From contig NC_088792.1 in the NCBI RefSeq assembly GCF_011386835.1, positions 109,030,421 to 109,094,420 on the forward strand: a stretch of DNA of 64,000 nt. Reading direction: 5' to 3'. The notes under the pieces were generated by a model, which was given only the letters and a program-made list of their open reading frames with translations, made no database searches and was not told the DNA's origin. A program made the translations under genes and the position numbers. The stretch comes from Chrysemys picta bellii (taxonomy: Eukaryota; Chordata; Testudines; Emydidae). Shown here in pieces: positions 1 to 11,565 of the stretch (the first letter of the stretch is position 1; each line of letters starts with the position of its first letter).

Positions 1-134
1 GTTTTTAAGGCCTGGTTTGACAAAGCCCTGGCTGGGATGATTTAGCTGGGAATTGGTCCTGCTTTGAGCAGGGGGTTGAACTAGATGACCTCCTGAGGTC
101 CCTTCCAACCCTGATATTCTATGATTCTATGATA
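1..134 (+). mobile_element. CR1 LINE 3' end (5'-truncated)
   Basis: The sequence is the conserved CR1 3' untranslated tail. It contains the 'ctagatgacctcctgaggtc' and 'ccttccaaccctgatattct' blocks and ends in the tandem octamer ATTCTATG at about 115-131, the 3' hallmark of CR1 in birds, crocodilians and turtles. Only the last part is in the window, and no coding sequence is visible. The element continues upstream of base 1 or is truncated there. Confidence 0.9.
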
Positions 135-1108
135 CAGTGTGACTTGTGTGGTTCCAGGATTTCACAAGCCCACACTAATTCCACTGCATGCAGAGCACTC
201 TGTACTTTGGGAAGCAGTGATCCATGGGGACTTCCTGCACACTGTGCCGGTGGAGTGAGCTGGGAGAGGTGCTGGATCATGTGTGATTCTGCATATTTAT
301 TAGCCACTTTATTAGTGCCTTTGCCTCTGGGTGTACTTAAATCATGAAACAACTTCTCTGCCACTCTGCAGAACAGAGTGGATAATACTTCCCTGTCACT
401 TATCCTCCATTGATCTTCTGAGCACACGGCGTGTCTACCCGGGCCATGCACTGCCCATATTGGAGCAGTCCACAATGAGGCTGAGCTAACACTTGTATAA
501 GGCAATACTTCCCTTCATTAATTACAAAATCTAGCTGGGACTATTAAAGCCCCAACTCTATCAACACAAATCTACATATTCTTCTACACTTTGAACAGAG
601 GTCCTGAACCAATTTACTATTGGGTTCAGACAGAGGTGGAAACATTGGAGAGGACTTTAAAACCCAAATTCGCAATTCATATCTTGGGGACAAGTTAGTT
701 GAAACACTGCCCAAATATGTGTATGGGAGGAGATATATTAAAAATTGAATGGAAATGGAATGTTTTAAAATGTTAGGAGATTTGAAGATCTCAGGAGTTT
801 TGTGACTGTATATATTGAATTAAGTTTATTTTCAAAGCTGGCTTCCTAATTTCCATCTGCAAAATTCACAAGCACATCCATTGCTCGAATATTTGTGTGA
901 TGACCGCCATCTTGGCCAATCTACTAGGAACAAAATCAGAGCCCTCCAGTGCTCAAAGCATGAATCATAACAGCTAGAACTTAAGAGCCAGATTCTGAAA
1001 TTGAGAGCTGCAACAGGCACAGAGGCCAAATCATACACTCTGAGCTTTACATTTGGGTTACATTTGCACTCACACAGACAAACATTTAGATATACTAAAT
1101 GGGCAATT
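135..1108. other. Unassigned sequence
   Basis: I see no recognisable gene or repeat here. The short open frames on both strands have no family signature and are consistent with chance. Confidence 0.5.
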
Positions 1109-1132
1109 ACACACACACACACACACACGTGT
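1109..1132. repeat. (CA)n microsatellite
   Basis: A run of about ten AC dinucleotides passes directly into GTGTGT, making a short imperfect palindrome. Confidence 0.95.
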
Positions 1133-1950
1133 GTTAGAGTGCCCACCAGTGATTCTTTTTCCTGTATGTGTGAATACATGATTTGAAAATGCAATTTATG
1201 TAGCAAGTTAAAAAAAAATTGGCTCAACGTTTTTATAGAAACATGGCATTATGAGGCCAAGTCTCCAGTTCTGTTCTGAAAGAAGGCAAGAATTTTTATT
1301 CTCCCTAGAAGAAAATCCTGGTTATTGTAAGCTTTCATGGAAGAATCGACCAAATGGTTTAATCAAAATTCTTTAAACACTCCAGTGGGTAGCTGTATCG
1401 TTTAACTGAGAATTTGGGGGGAAATGATTAAAACAGCCACCACACAGAGAGGATGATGCTGTTCACGAGAAATGTGATTTTAACATGTCAGGTAAAACAA
1501 GAAAGAAAACTGTTTGTCAGAAATGAAATTAAACTGGATTTATTTTGTTCTCATCTGTTAGTGAAGAGGCTGAGCCAGCTGAAGTGAATTGGCATGTTTT
1601 GTTTTGTTTTTGTTTCTGTTTTAAAAAACTCTGTTTCATTCCAGCTGAGTTCTGAATGGCATGTTGGTTGGTTGAGATTCAAAAGAAATCTGTGATCTAG
1701 ATGTATTTAAGAAAATTAGTATCTAGACAATTAAACATATTCAGATTGTTATTCAGCTGAACACAAGGGAATTTTTTTTTCCAGAAAAGCTGCTGAGAGT
1801 ACTGAAGGGTAAAGAAGAGAAAATCATCTACTTTGGGAAACCGCTCAGCTTTGAAGAATATTACACTTGATAATACTGTGCCAATAAATAGTATGTGGTA
1901 GGAACTCATTGATAAAAGTAGGAATATAAATGAAAAATGTATATCTATGG
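1133..1950. other. Unassigned AT-rich sequence
   Basis: This is AT-rich sequence with homopolymer runs and a T/G-rich patch near 1600. I recognise no gene and no repeat family. Confidence 0.5.
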
Positions 1951-1952
1951 TC

Positions 1953-2066
1953 TTGATCCAGCATGTACTCAATTTTAGGCAAGTGAGCAGACCCACTGCA
2001 ATCAATGGGCTTACTTGCATGCTTGAAGTTAAACACATGTTTAAGTGCTTTGCTGGATCAGTGCAC
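1953..2066. repeat. Palindromic interspersed repeat (MITE-like)
   Basis: The block runs from 'cttgatccagcatgtact' to 'agtgctttgctggatcag'. Its two halves are loosely self-complementary around 'gcaatcaatgggcttact'. The pattern, with 'ttgctggatca' ends, is a very common sauropsid interspersed repeat. Related copies lie at 21813-21925 and 45930-46055. The superfamily is not certain; a decayed DNA-transposon MITE is most likely. Confidence 0.5.
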
Positions 2067-2167
2067 ATATCTGTAACAGTCTACATACAGTTACTGAATA
2101 TATAGTATCCTTGCTGTACATAAGAAAGGAATGAGAATCACAATGTATCTTCATAGATTATGCTCCA

Positions 2168-2240
2168 GGAGTGAAATCCTGTCTCCGGTGAAGTCAGTGA
2201 CAAAACTCATTCAGTGATGCCAGGATTCACTCCAGATGTA
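2168..2240. repeat. Small palindromic MITE-like repeat
   Basis: 'gtgaaatcctgtctcc' and 'gccaggattcact' are approximate reverse complements around 'gaagtcagtgacaaaact'. This is a short palindrome of a kind frequent in turtle and bird DNA. Assignment is by pattern only. Confidence 0.45.
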
Positions 2241-2640
2241 GAAACAATGCAAAGCTGATGATTATGCACTTAAGAATCTCTAACTTTATTGCAAAATACA
2301 TATTTATATTATGGCTTTCAAAATATCTGAGTAGCTGTATAATGTACACTACCAAACAAAACCAGACACATAAGTGATACAGACCTGCTATTCTTTATTA
2401 TGTGCACTGATATTCTTGTTGGGTGATATTCTTGTTGCATGGAATGTGCTATGTTAAAGAGGGTAGTTGAATGTTGGCGTGGATGAGTATCAAGAAGGTA
2501 TCAATGCACGAAGATTACATATTGTATTGAATATAAAAGTTTTGATGTTAATACTGCATCATAATGTCACCTGATTATTAAATGCCATACATATATATAC
2601 ACACAGAATTTCATGGTACAAGATGGAATGATGTTTGGAT
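2241..2640. other. Unassigned AT-rich sequence
   Basis: I recognise no gene or repeat. The stretch holds short TA and CA runs near 2590. Confidence 0.5.
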
Positions 2641-2659
2641 GACAGAAGGGAAGTTTTGG

Positions 2660-3000
2660 GGCTGAAACAGATTTGAGAAATGGTGTTTTTCCTCATCAGA
2701 TCAGTTTAACCTCAGGAAGGACAAGTATTTGTGGGATGCTCTTATTAAAAAATGGGAAAAACTAAATGGTCTTGAGAAAAAAAACCTGATTGGGGCCTGA
2801 TGACAGTCACCTAATATGTTGAGAGCAGTTATAAAGAGGTTGGTTATTCACTGTTCTTCGTGGAGGTAGGACAAGAAGAAAAGGGCTTAATCTGCAGCAA
2901 GGCAGATTTAGGTAAAATATTAGGAAAATAAAAAAAACTTTCTAACTATAAAGATAGCTAACACTGGAATAGGCTTCCAAGCAGGAGCAGAGATTTGGGA
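2660..3000 (+). mobile_element. CR1 LINE 3' UTR fragment
   Basis: The block 'gggcttaatctgcagcaagg', followed by 'cagatttaggtaaaatatta', 'ctttctaactataaagatag' and 'ggaataggcttccaag', is the body of the turtle CR1 3' UTR, upstream of the octamer tail seen at 1-134 and 6389-6552. The copy stops near 3000 without reaching the tail, so its 3' end has been lost. No coding sequence is evident. Confidence 0.7.
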
Positions 3001-3900
3001 AGGGGAGGGTCATTGCCTCCCAAAAGGGTATATGCTGACTTTCGTTCAGTATTTTACAATTCAGATTTTAAAAAAAACAACATTTTCTACGCACCCACGA
3101 CTCCTGATGTGAGGGCCAGAGGCGATCCGTAACTGTTGATAGTGGGGGGAGCACAATGTAAAGGTTCAGCCACCCCCCTGAATAGCTCGAGTTATGTCCC
3201 CTGTGTGCAGGACCCCACCTTATCCTCAGTCTCCCCTCCCAGAAAGCACTGTCCCCTCCCTGCAGCACCCAGATGATGCTCCTCTCTCTCCTCGCAGGGC
3301 ACAGCTGGCAGCTCACCCAGCCTCCGAGGTCACTTGACTGCTGCATAGGGAGGGGGCCTGGCAGCACCATTGGACCAAGTGGAGCAGACTCAGAGTCAAC
3401 AGGAATCCTAGGCATGGGAGTGGAGCAGCTCCAGCCCTGCCCCAAGTTGCTGAAGGCTGAGTGGTTTCCAGCTATGGCTTCCAAGCCCCCTTCTCAGCTG
3501 GGGGCTCCTACTCACTAGCCACTTCATGGCTAGGTTAAATCCCCCATAGTTCCCTGTGGAGACCCAAACATACTCTGTGGCAGGTACCCGGTCCCAGAGG
3601 CCAGCAGTAACTCCATGGCAGGCCCAATCCTGCAAGCTTTAGACAGGCACAGAATTTGCTCCCCATGTGTGGCTCCATTGGCCTGGCTGGAAGGTCACTG
3701 TGGGTCAGTGCTACCATGAGCCAAACTTGCAAAGGGGAGCAACTCACTATTACTGGTGTCTCTGTTTTGAAATAAGCTACCTTGCACTCAGGTATTTTGA
3801 ACCCACTCCCTGCAAAAGAAATAAAAATAGAAAACCTGGCAGAAATCTGAGGGGGGGGGGGTATGTGACCTCCCCACACACATCACCTCTGTTGATGGAC
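3001..3900. other. GC-richer non-coding stretch before a hAT transposase relic
   Basis: The base composition is clearly richer in G and C than the flanks, and there is an eleven-base G run near 3851. Open frames on both strands overlap one another and look like composition artefacts. The stretch may be the 5' non-coding part of the hAT element whose coding relic starts just downstream. I cannot find a terminal inverted repeat, so this is inference. Confidence 0.35.
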
Positions 3901-3904
3901 ACAT

Positions 3905-5690
3905 CTAAAAACCGTCAATAGCTAAAACAGACATTCGGAAGCTGTTTGTGAAAGTGACTGTTGAACTGTCAGCAGCTGATTCACTGCAGTATTTTACAAC
4001 ACCTGCAGGTTGGGCTTTGCCACCACCAGCCTCAGCTCTGGACACCTGATCATCACAAGTACAGCAAGAGGGTCTTGAATCTTTGGATGCAGTGAGTACG
4101 GGGTCTCTCAGCACAGATATCACAGAAAATTATGTGAGAAGTGTTAATGTTCCTACAGATCTCAAAGAAAAAAAGCAATGGGCCTAATCAACCACATCTG
4201 CCTGATTTTCCAAGGAGGATGTTTGAGAAACAGCCGTTCTTTTTTTCAGTTTTCCATTACAACAAATTACCTTGGATTTAATATTCTGTTCAACAAGATG
4301 CTATATTCTGCTTTCCCTGTTGAAACAGGCTATGTGGAAGATTCATTTATCTAAATAGGTGTGCAAGATTGGAAGAAAATCTCTGAAGAATTGTCTAACC
4401 ACGCCGTTTCCCGGGTTCATGTATGGAAAAGTGGCAATGCTTCAAACATAGCAAAGAAACTGGATCAGCAGAAGTGAAGCTTTTGGCAAGTAATAAAAGT
4501 ACCATTTAGAGAAACTGGGATTACCTGACTTAGGTTTGTGATATTGTCCAGTTACTTTTGAAAATTGAGTTAGCTTTTCAAGGGCATGATGCTGTAAAAG
4601 GAATCAAAATTGAAAGGGAATTTCCAGGAATTTTGTGATTTCTTTTCAAAGTCTCACAAAACTTTCAAGAAAATGCAGGCAAGTTATTTTAATTACACAA
4701 GCCCTGCATTTCAAAATGAAGTGTTGCAGATTTGGTTTGCAAAGAAATTGCACAGGCAGCAAATAAGACTTTTTTTTGTTGGTGTAATTGCAGATGAAGC
4801 CAAGTCGTTTAAGACAGATAAACTGAAAGTTGCTATCAGGTATGCAGAAAACTTAGAGATTAAAGAAAAGTTCCTGTGCTTCATCAATTGCTCATCTGCC
4901 CGAAATACAAATGGTATTTATATGGCCATGAAGACAGTTTTGGAGAAGAGTGGATTGAAGAATGTGCTGATAGTTGCTCAATCTTATATTGATGCTTCTG
5001 TGATGTCAGGACATGTAGCTGGTGATGTTCCACAGCGAATGAAAGAAAACCATCCATTTGCAATCTATGTACATTGCATGGCACTAAAACTCAACCTTCT
5101 CATCATGGTGTGCTGTAAAGTCATAATGCGCTGGGCTGTCTAAATGTATTTGAGAAACTGTATTCAGCCTTTGCGGAGCCACCCAATCATCAGATTGATC
5201 TCAACGTGCAGACAGCTTTGGGTCTTAAGCATCAAGAGATCATGCATCCCAGTGATTTGCATTGGGTATGTAAGTGGAGAAGTGTGTTTTCAGTAAAAAT
5301 ACAATACACTGCCATCATGAGGTATCTAAAAGGTCTTAGCGAACAAGACGAAAAGTGGTCTGTGCAAGGAAACGGCCTTTATCATCACATGACTGGAGTT
5401 TCATTCCTTGAATGCATGATTATCTTTCAACATATCATGAAAGTTGTTCATGTCGCACCAAAGGACTTCAAGGCATCAATACCACACTTGCAAAAGTTTC
5501 CTCTATCATAAAGAAAATGAAAGTGTACTTTGAGAAATGCAGAAGTGAGGAAGGCTGGAATGAAATGTGGAAAGAAATTACAGAATTCTGTCAAGACCAT
5601 AACATTACAGTGCCAGATATTGAAGTCAAACTTGTTACCCGTTCTTGGAACCAGCCAAGAAATAACCACAAATGAAGGTCGAACTAAAGC
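3905..5690 (+). pseudogene. hAT transposase relic, DUF4371 / THAP0 (P52rIPK)-like
   Basis: This is a decayed transposase of the hAT superfamily, related to the domesticated '52 kDa repressor of the inhibitor of the protein kinase' group. The best-preserved part is a 177-residue open frame at 4610-5143. It contains 'DEAKSFKTDKLKVAIRYAE', matching the DUF4371 segment around the first catalytic Asp, and later 'HCMALKLNLL', matching the conserved HC-x-AHKLNL motif. Homology continues in two further frames: 5206-5511 ('GLKHQEIMHPSDLHWVCKW') and 5412-5675 ('EGWNEMWKEITEFCQDHNI'). Several frameshifts and stops are therefore present. Upstream, 4290-4450 encodes scraps of the TTF-type zinc-finger region. 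The C-terminal dimerisation domain is missing. The protein would have cut and pasted its own element; it is certainly inactive. Element ends were not found. Confidence 0.75.
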
Positions 5691-6388
5691 AGAATTGAGG
5701 GTTGATTTATTGCTTGCTTCCCTTATTTGCACAATTATACTCACACACATATCCCATTCATACTGCTGGCAGGCTGCAGATGCCGATGTTGCTTTCGATC
5801 TTAGATGACTGAAACTGGCCAGGTTCCAGCTTCCCAGAGATCGAACTGCTAGGCAACGAGAGTCCCGGATTTCCTTCTGATCTGCAGGAGGGCTCTACTA
5901 GTTCCGGTCTGGTCCTGAGTTCTTGCTGTCGTGGGTTACAGATCTCTCTGGCCTCTACTGCCGTAGGTTTATATATAGTCTCATATACACCTTGATTATC
6001 TTTACATGGTAATATTTTGGTTCAAGCCTTGGGATTGGTTTCTTACACTCACAGTGTCTCACTCATTCCTTGCATTAATTGGTTACACATTTATAAGTAT
6101 AAATACAATTGGTAATATAGATTTAAGCAGGCAACAAACATCACTGGGAATTTTTCACTGCTCGTGGTTTTGTGTTGGCTTAACAGGAAACTGTGTATAC
6201 CACACTTGCAAGAGCAAGGTAGCGGTGCAACAGGAAGCTGTTCAGTCTGCTTGAAAGGGCAGGAGCGGGGTGGGGTGGGAGGGAGCATGGGCTGCCCCTC
6301 CTCCCCATGGAGCAGGAGCTGCTGCAGTCTGGAGAAGGCCAAGCCATGGACGGGACTGCGTCCGACTACAAAACTATGCCTATGCTTC
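5691..6388. other. Unassigned sequence that truncates the hAT relic
   Basis: The hAT homology stops near 5690 and sequence of different character follows. It contains a TATA-like 'tttatatatagtc' near 5968 and a G-rich patch near 6265. A retroelement or LTR fragment is possible, but I see no TG...CA ends or target-site duplication. Confidence 0.3.
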
Positions 6389-6552
6389 CAAGCATAGTTG
6401 TGGAATCCCCATCATTAGAAAATGTTAAGAACTGGTTGGACAAACAACTATCTGGAATGGTCCAGGTATACTTGGTCCTGCCTCAGTGAAGGAACTGGAC
6501 CAGATAACCTCTGAAGGTCCCTTCCAGCCCTACATTTCTATGATTCTATAAT
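6389..6552 (+). mobile_element. CR1 LINE 3' end
   Basis: The fragment shows 'gttgtggaatccccatcatt', 'ggttggacaaacaactatct' and 'ggtcccttccagccctacat', and ends with 'tttctatgattctata', the slightly decayed ATTCTATG octamer tail. It is a heavily 5'-truncated CR1 copy of a different subfamily from the one at 1-134 and carries no open reading frame. Confidence 0.9.
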
Positions 6553-6679
6553 TAATTCCTGCTCATCAATACTATGTAATACCAAAACGATCAAGCAGAA
6601 CTCCACCTTGAATACAATAACCCTTATCGAAATTTCAAGCCCGAAAGAGGAAGTGATTGGAGCAGTAGTCTGGATGTTA

Positions 6680-6865
6680 GGAAACCTGGCACTTTGGCCA
6701 GCTCTGCCACTGCTTTTATTTTGATAGGAGCTTGAGTAAATCACCTAACTTATCTATACTTATGTAAAAAGGGGAATACTTATGCTTACCTTTGCAAAGT
6801 TCTTTGAAATCCTTGTATTAAAGGAACTAAGTAAGAGCCAAGTATTATTAATTATTAATTATTAT
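6680..6865 (+). mobile_element. MIR-like SINE fragment
   Basis: The order 'agctctgccactgc', 'gagtaaatcacctaactta', 'tgtaaaaaggggaat' and 'aaagttctttgaaatcctt' reproduces the core and LINE-like 3' part of MIR-type SINEs, where a central 'aagtcacttaacctctc' is followed by 'tgtaaaatggggataata'. The tRNA-derived head is missing. A TTA-rich tail follows. Confidence 0.55.
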
Positions 6866-8989
6866 TATTAGTGGTGAATTTATTGGATTTCTCTCTCTCT
6901 CCATATGCACTGAAATCTTAAAACACTATGGCATTAACTAGACAGAAATAAAGCAGTGATGAAAATAACTGATTTCAATTAAATTTCTTTGTCAACATCA
7001 GTCACTGCCAAGTCTTTTAAAAACATTTTACAGCATAATGAAAATCCTGCAGCCAGTGAACAGATTTTGAAAAGGACAAGGTTCTGTAAATTTGAAATTA
7101 GGTTCAAATCCAAAGAAGGAAGAAAAAAAAGCTTTGCTTTATGATATTATTCATTTTCATGTAAATAAAACACCTCATCAAGCATATTGTTTGAAAATTA
7201 TTGTCCTCAGGCAATATCAAACAGTAATGTGTCATTGCTCTTTAAGTGGCAGAGTGGGAAACAAACCAATTAAAAAAGCACACTGTTGTTCATTATCACC
7301 TGTTTATGAAACAGCCAACTAAAAATAGTTTAATATCTATGAAGGACTTTGTGAGTTCTGCAAGGAGGAAGTGGAGAATCTGACATATTAAATGAAGGCA
7401 CTACATTTATAAATTTTAGAATAAGAACACATTTTCATTTTGAGTTTGAATTTGCACCTGCAGCAGGATCAGATGAAAAGCAGGTTTCACCCAGTGACCA
7501 TGTATGAAAGTGGTGTTAACTCCACCACCCACACCACCAATAAAGCCAAGCATTTCACATGTAGAAAAATAAGCAAGGTGTTATATGTAGGCTCTATGAA
7601 CCACATATAAACCTTGAATTTCCTAGGCTGCATGGATAAATTCAAAATAAGAGAATAGGCTGTGTATGGAGAAGACTAACTTGTAGAATGGTCAGTAAAG
7701 TTAAAGCTGTCCTTCTACCACAGCATCAAACTTTGAGTAGGAAGCAACTTGCATAAGCTGTAATATTAAAATGCTTTCAGTTCTCTTCCACTAATGAAAA
7801 GTGACAGGGGTGTAATATGACCAAGGCAAAATACAAACATCATTTCTTCAATTTCAACCATGCTTCAATTATGTTCAATTTGTAAAAAAATTCTAACCAT
7901 GCTGGGATCACATTATAAAGGTACTATTTGACAATGATTTGATTACATGAACTTTCCTCTGGATATATATTAACCTCAATCCCAGAATGTAATGAGTGCC
8001 TTAATAGTATGGCAGAGAAGTCATTCCTATTGCTTTTTCTCTTTTATAATGAAAAAGCAAAAAAAAAAAAAAAAACACCTCTGCCAGATAATAGACATGG
8101 TAGGGAAGCTAGGACTGGCACAAAGCGCTCACAGAATAGGATTGGCCTCATACATTTTTATTAGATAATGTATTTTTTTTGTTAAATATTTGTTACCGGA
8201 GATTCATCTTATATAAAATGCAGTGGGCTACACTGAGGTTTTTAAGCCACTGTGTGGTGTAGGGTTGCAGAGGGGGTGTACACAGATGGAATTTCCTGAA
8301 GGTATACTGGCTAGGTTCACCCAGAGGTCTCCTGGGACTGCTTGAGGAATGTATACTGGGGTGGGTACTCTGCCCCCCTTTTAAAAGGATGCACATTTAT
8401 TTACCACCCACACTTTTAGTGTGCAGGGAAGGTGGAATTAATACTCTATTAAATGGTATGGAAGGACAGTTAGAATGCCTCCGATGTACCTAACCCTTCT
8501 ACCCCTCAGCCCAAGCTGATTGCTAGACTTGCACAATGTATTTGGTGTCTATAAGCAGAGCAAGAAAAGGTTAGTGCTTGCCCCTAAGCTTTTTCTCCTC
8601 CACACACTGACCAGCAATTGTGTATCTATGCATGATTAGCCACAGTCTGGCCCAGTAAAGCTTGTCAAAAAATGGGGGGGGGGGGAAGAGAATCAATTTT
8701 GCTGGAAATTTTGAAACTATTTCCATTTCACAGGGCTAAAAATGAACCCATATCCCTGTTTTTGTTAAAGTTGTGTAGACATTTTTATCAATATTTTAAA
8801 TCAAATCTTGTACTGAAATTGTGTTTGAAATCATTATTAGATGCTTGTTCCCACCCACTGCTGAATATACCCAGAGGAAGACATGGCCCCTGCCTTGAAA
8901 TCCTACAGTTTAATCCAAGATACAGCCCTCAGAAGGGAAAGGAGAGGGGGAGGAGGGTAACTATATAAAGTCACATAATTTACATAGTC
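6866..8989. other. Unassigned AT-rich sequence
   Basis: I see no gene. Simple sequence includes a TC run near 6891, an A run of about 18 near 8059 and a G run near 8675. No element boundaries are visible. Confidence 0.5.
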
Positions 8990-9560
8990 CAGGGGTCGGC
9001 AACCTTTGAGAAGTGGTGTGCCAAGTCTTCATTTATTTACTGTAATTTAATGTTTTACGTGCCAGTAATACATTTTACATTTACAGGGGTGGGCAGATGG
9101 AACCCCAGACTGGCAGCTGGCTGAGTGGCTCAGCGTGCTGCCGGTCTGGGGTTCTGTCCATCGCCCCTGCCAGCCAGGGTCCCGGCCGCTGGCCCCGCTC
9201 AGCCCGCCGTCAGCCCAGGGTTCTGTCCAGGGCCTTCCCTAGCCATTTGGGTGCCCTACGCAGCCCCCCTCCCCATGGGGGGGGGGCTCTGTGGGGCCCC
9301 AGGCCTCCCCCCCCAGGGTCGGGGAGGCAGGAGCTGTGAGAGGACACTTTTGGGGGCCCCACAGGCCCAGAGTGGCCCGGGGGATTAACAGGGGGCCGGG
9401 AACAGCCCGCTCTGCTTCCCTCACCCCAGCCCCAGCCATGTCACTTGGGGTAGGAGGCTTGGGGGAACGGATTTCCCACCCCCACTCACTGGCAGCAGCA
9501 GGTAGCAGAGCAGCCCGGCCCCAGCCCGCTCTACTCCGCTAGCTCCCAGCCTCCCGCTAC
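8990..9560. mobile_element. hAT-like repeat with GC-rich body (truncated)
   Basis: The left end is 'caggggtcggcaacctttga', a typical hAT-type terminus (CAGGGGTCGGCAACC) very common in turtle DNA. It is followed by 'gtgccagtaatacatttta', also part of that family. From about 9085 the sequence is very GC-rich, and a second CAGGG-type start, 'cagggccttccctagccatt', lies near 9222. No matching right terminus or 8-bp duplication of 'acatagtc' is visible, so the right side is truncated or a composite of two repeats. Long open frames here come from composition, not coding. Confidence 0.5.
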
Positions 9561-10566
9561 CGGTGATTGTAGCCCTGATTGTAGACTGCATCAAATTTGC
9601 ATGTGCAGCTCCAGAGATAGGGACAAAAGTGTCTTTATGCCCCACTGATTCTGAAGGTGGGCAAGGATTCCTGGTATAATTTAGAGTAGCTTCAGATCAT
9701 AGCTAAATGGGCAGCAGTCCGGAACATGAAGGAGGAAAAAAAAAATTAAACATATCCTATCAAAATCATCAGGAAGGTGGGCATTTTGTTGTTGCATGCT
9801 AGCGTGTATTCTAGTTGTCATTTAGGTTAAATATTCTAAAAGGCAGGATTTAAGAATCATATCATGAAGGACATTAGAGGACAAACATCTTAATAATCTT
9901 GTATGGCAGGTTTTATGTGGGATTTCTAAATGTAATGTGAAGAGAGTCTGAAACATTTTAAATTAAAATGTTTTGATTAGAGACAAGAATAATTTTTGCA
10001 TGTTTCTCCCAGGAATTTTATTAATAACCTTGAATTAACTTTTTTCTTTAGTAGCTGATTATAACAGAAATTAATTTATGAGACTTGGACTCTATTGCTG
10101 GAATACTTGAGGGAATGAACTACACCGCTAAACTCAAGACTGATTTTTTAACATTTTTTATCATTAACTAAAAATAAATGTGTTGATGTTCTTGAAAATT
10201 AAACTGAGGAATAGTATACCCTCCAAAAATGTACAAACATTAGGAGAAACCATTAGGATTTTTTACAATACTAAGCGACCCAGGCCAGAAGGAGTAGAAA
10301 ACATCACAAATTAAAGAAAGTAGGACTCTTCAGAGAGATGAGTGAGGTGATATCATAGTGGTATATTAAATAATGAAGTGTACAGAGAAGGTCAATAGAA
10401 TTATCTTATTTGCCCTTTCCCATAATACAAGGTGCCAGCAAACAAACTGAAAAGACAAAAATTAAAACAGATATAAATAGATACCTCTTTATGTAAGCCA
10501 CTGCTCAGGGCACATTACGTGTCCTCCTTTGCGCTTGATCCACAGAGCATGCAAGTCTGTTATAGC
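9561..10566. other. Unassigned AT-rich sequence
   Basis: I recognise no gene or repeat family. Composition returns to AT-rich after the GC-rich repeat. Confidence 0.5.
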
Positions 10567-11565
10567 CAGAGGCAGCCCATCCATATAGGCGAACTAGGCG
10601 GTTATCTAGGGTGCCAAGTTAAATTGGGCACAAAATTCGAGAAAAAAATCAAATGAAAAAAAAAATGAAAAATGAAAAAAGTGAAAAAGATGAAAAAAAT
10701 ACAAATAAAATAACGAAGATGTCATTATTTCAATTCCTGTGTGCGTATGGAGGAAATATGAATTATAATTCATTTCTCTACATTTCTGAGAATTTATGAA
10801 TGTCAAATTTTTTATTTACTGCAAAAATAAATAATATTTTAGCAAACTTTTTTCAATTTGTGACGAAGGGTCAAGATGACCCACTCCGCAATTTTGATAA
10901 GCAATAACTCAGCCACAATGAAACACATCTGCCAGTGGAAAGAGCTGCAATGCTAGCGACACCTAACTCGAATATACATCAAAGTCGCATAGCTAGAAAT
11001 TCATGTAGAGCAGAGATATCACCAGTTGACACATGTCAAATGGTCATTTTAACACATGTTGCAGGTAGATGCTTAAGAATTGAGTGAATACTATGGAAAA
11101 TTGTGTTTCTTGGTGCCAAAGAATAAAGAATAACATCTTTCAGCATTATAAATCCAAAACGTGAGTATCTTTAAGCGTTATTATTGACTGTATAATTATG
11201 AACTTTTCTTTGTTATAACTGGTTCACATGTAATAAATAAGGTCCATAAAAGAAAAGTAACAGCGTTAACGCTTAATAGACTACGAAAGTGATGACGTCA
11301 CACTCCAAGTGGGTAACTGTGAGGAAGGGGATTACTTTCCAAACAACTGGTATCGGGCTATAATGTCAAAAAAGGTCACTTTTTTTCTGTGTAAATGCTG
11401 TAACTAACTGTTTTAATAGGTAAGTGAGTGTATGTTACTGGTCAATGAACCTTTAAGCAAAGATGTGTTGGGATGGCTGCAACCATGTGGTGCATGTGTC
11501 AGCCATCCTTAATGCTATAATGCTTGCAGTAGGGAGCACAGTACATAACAATATTCAAATATCCC

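Noticed and set aside
3068..3921. Overlapping frames in GC-richer DNA, possible host exons
   Set aside because: Frames overlap on both strands, no consistent splice sites or known domain; more likely part of the hAT element that follows.
9097..9645. Overlapping Pro/Gly-rich open frames on both strands
   Set aside because: They lie in a GC-rich repeat with no family signature; this is composition only.
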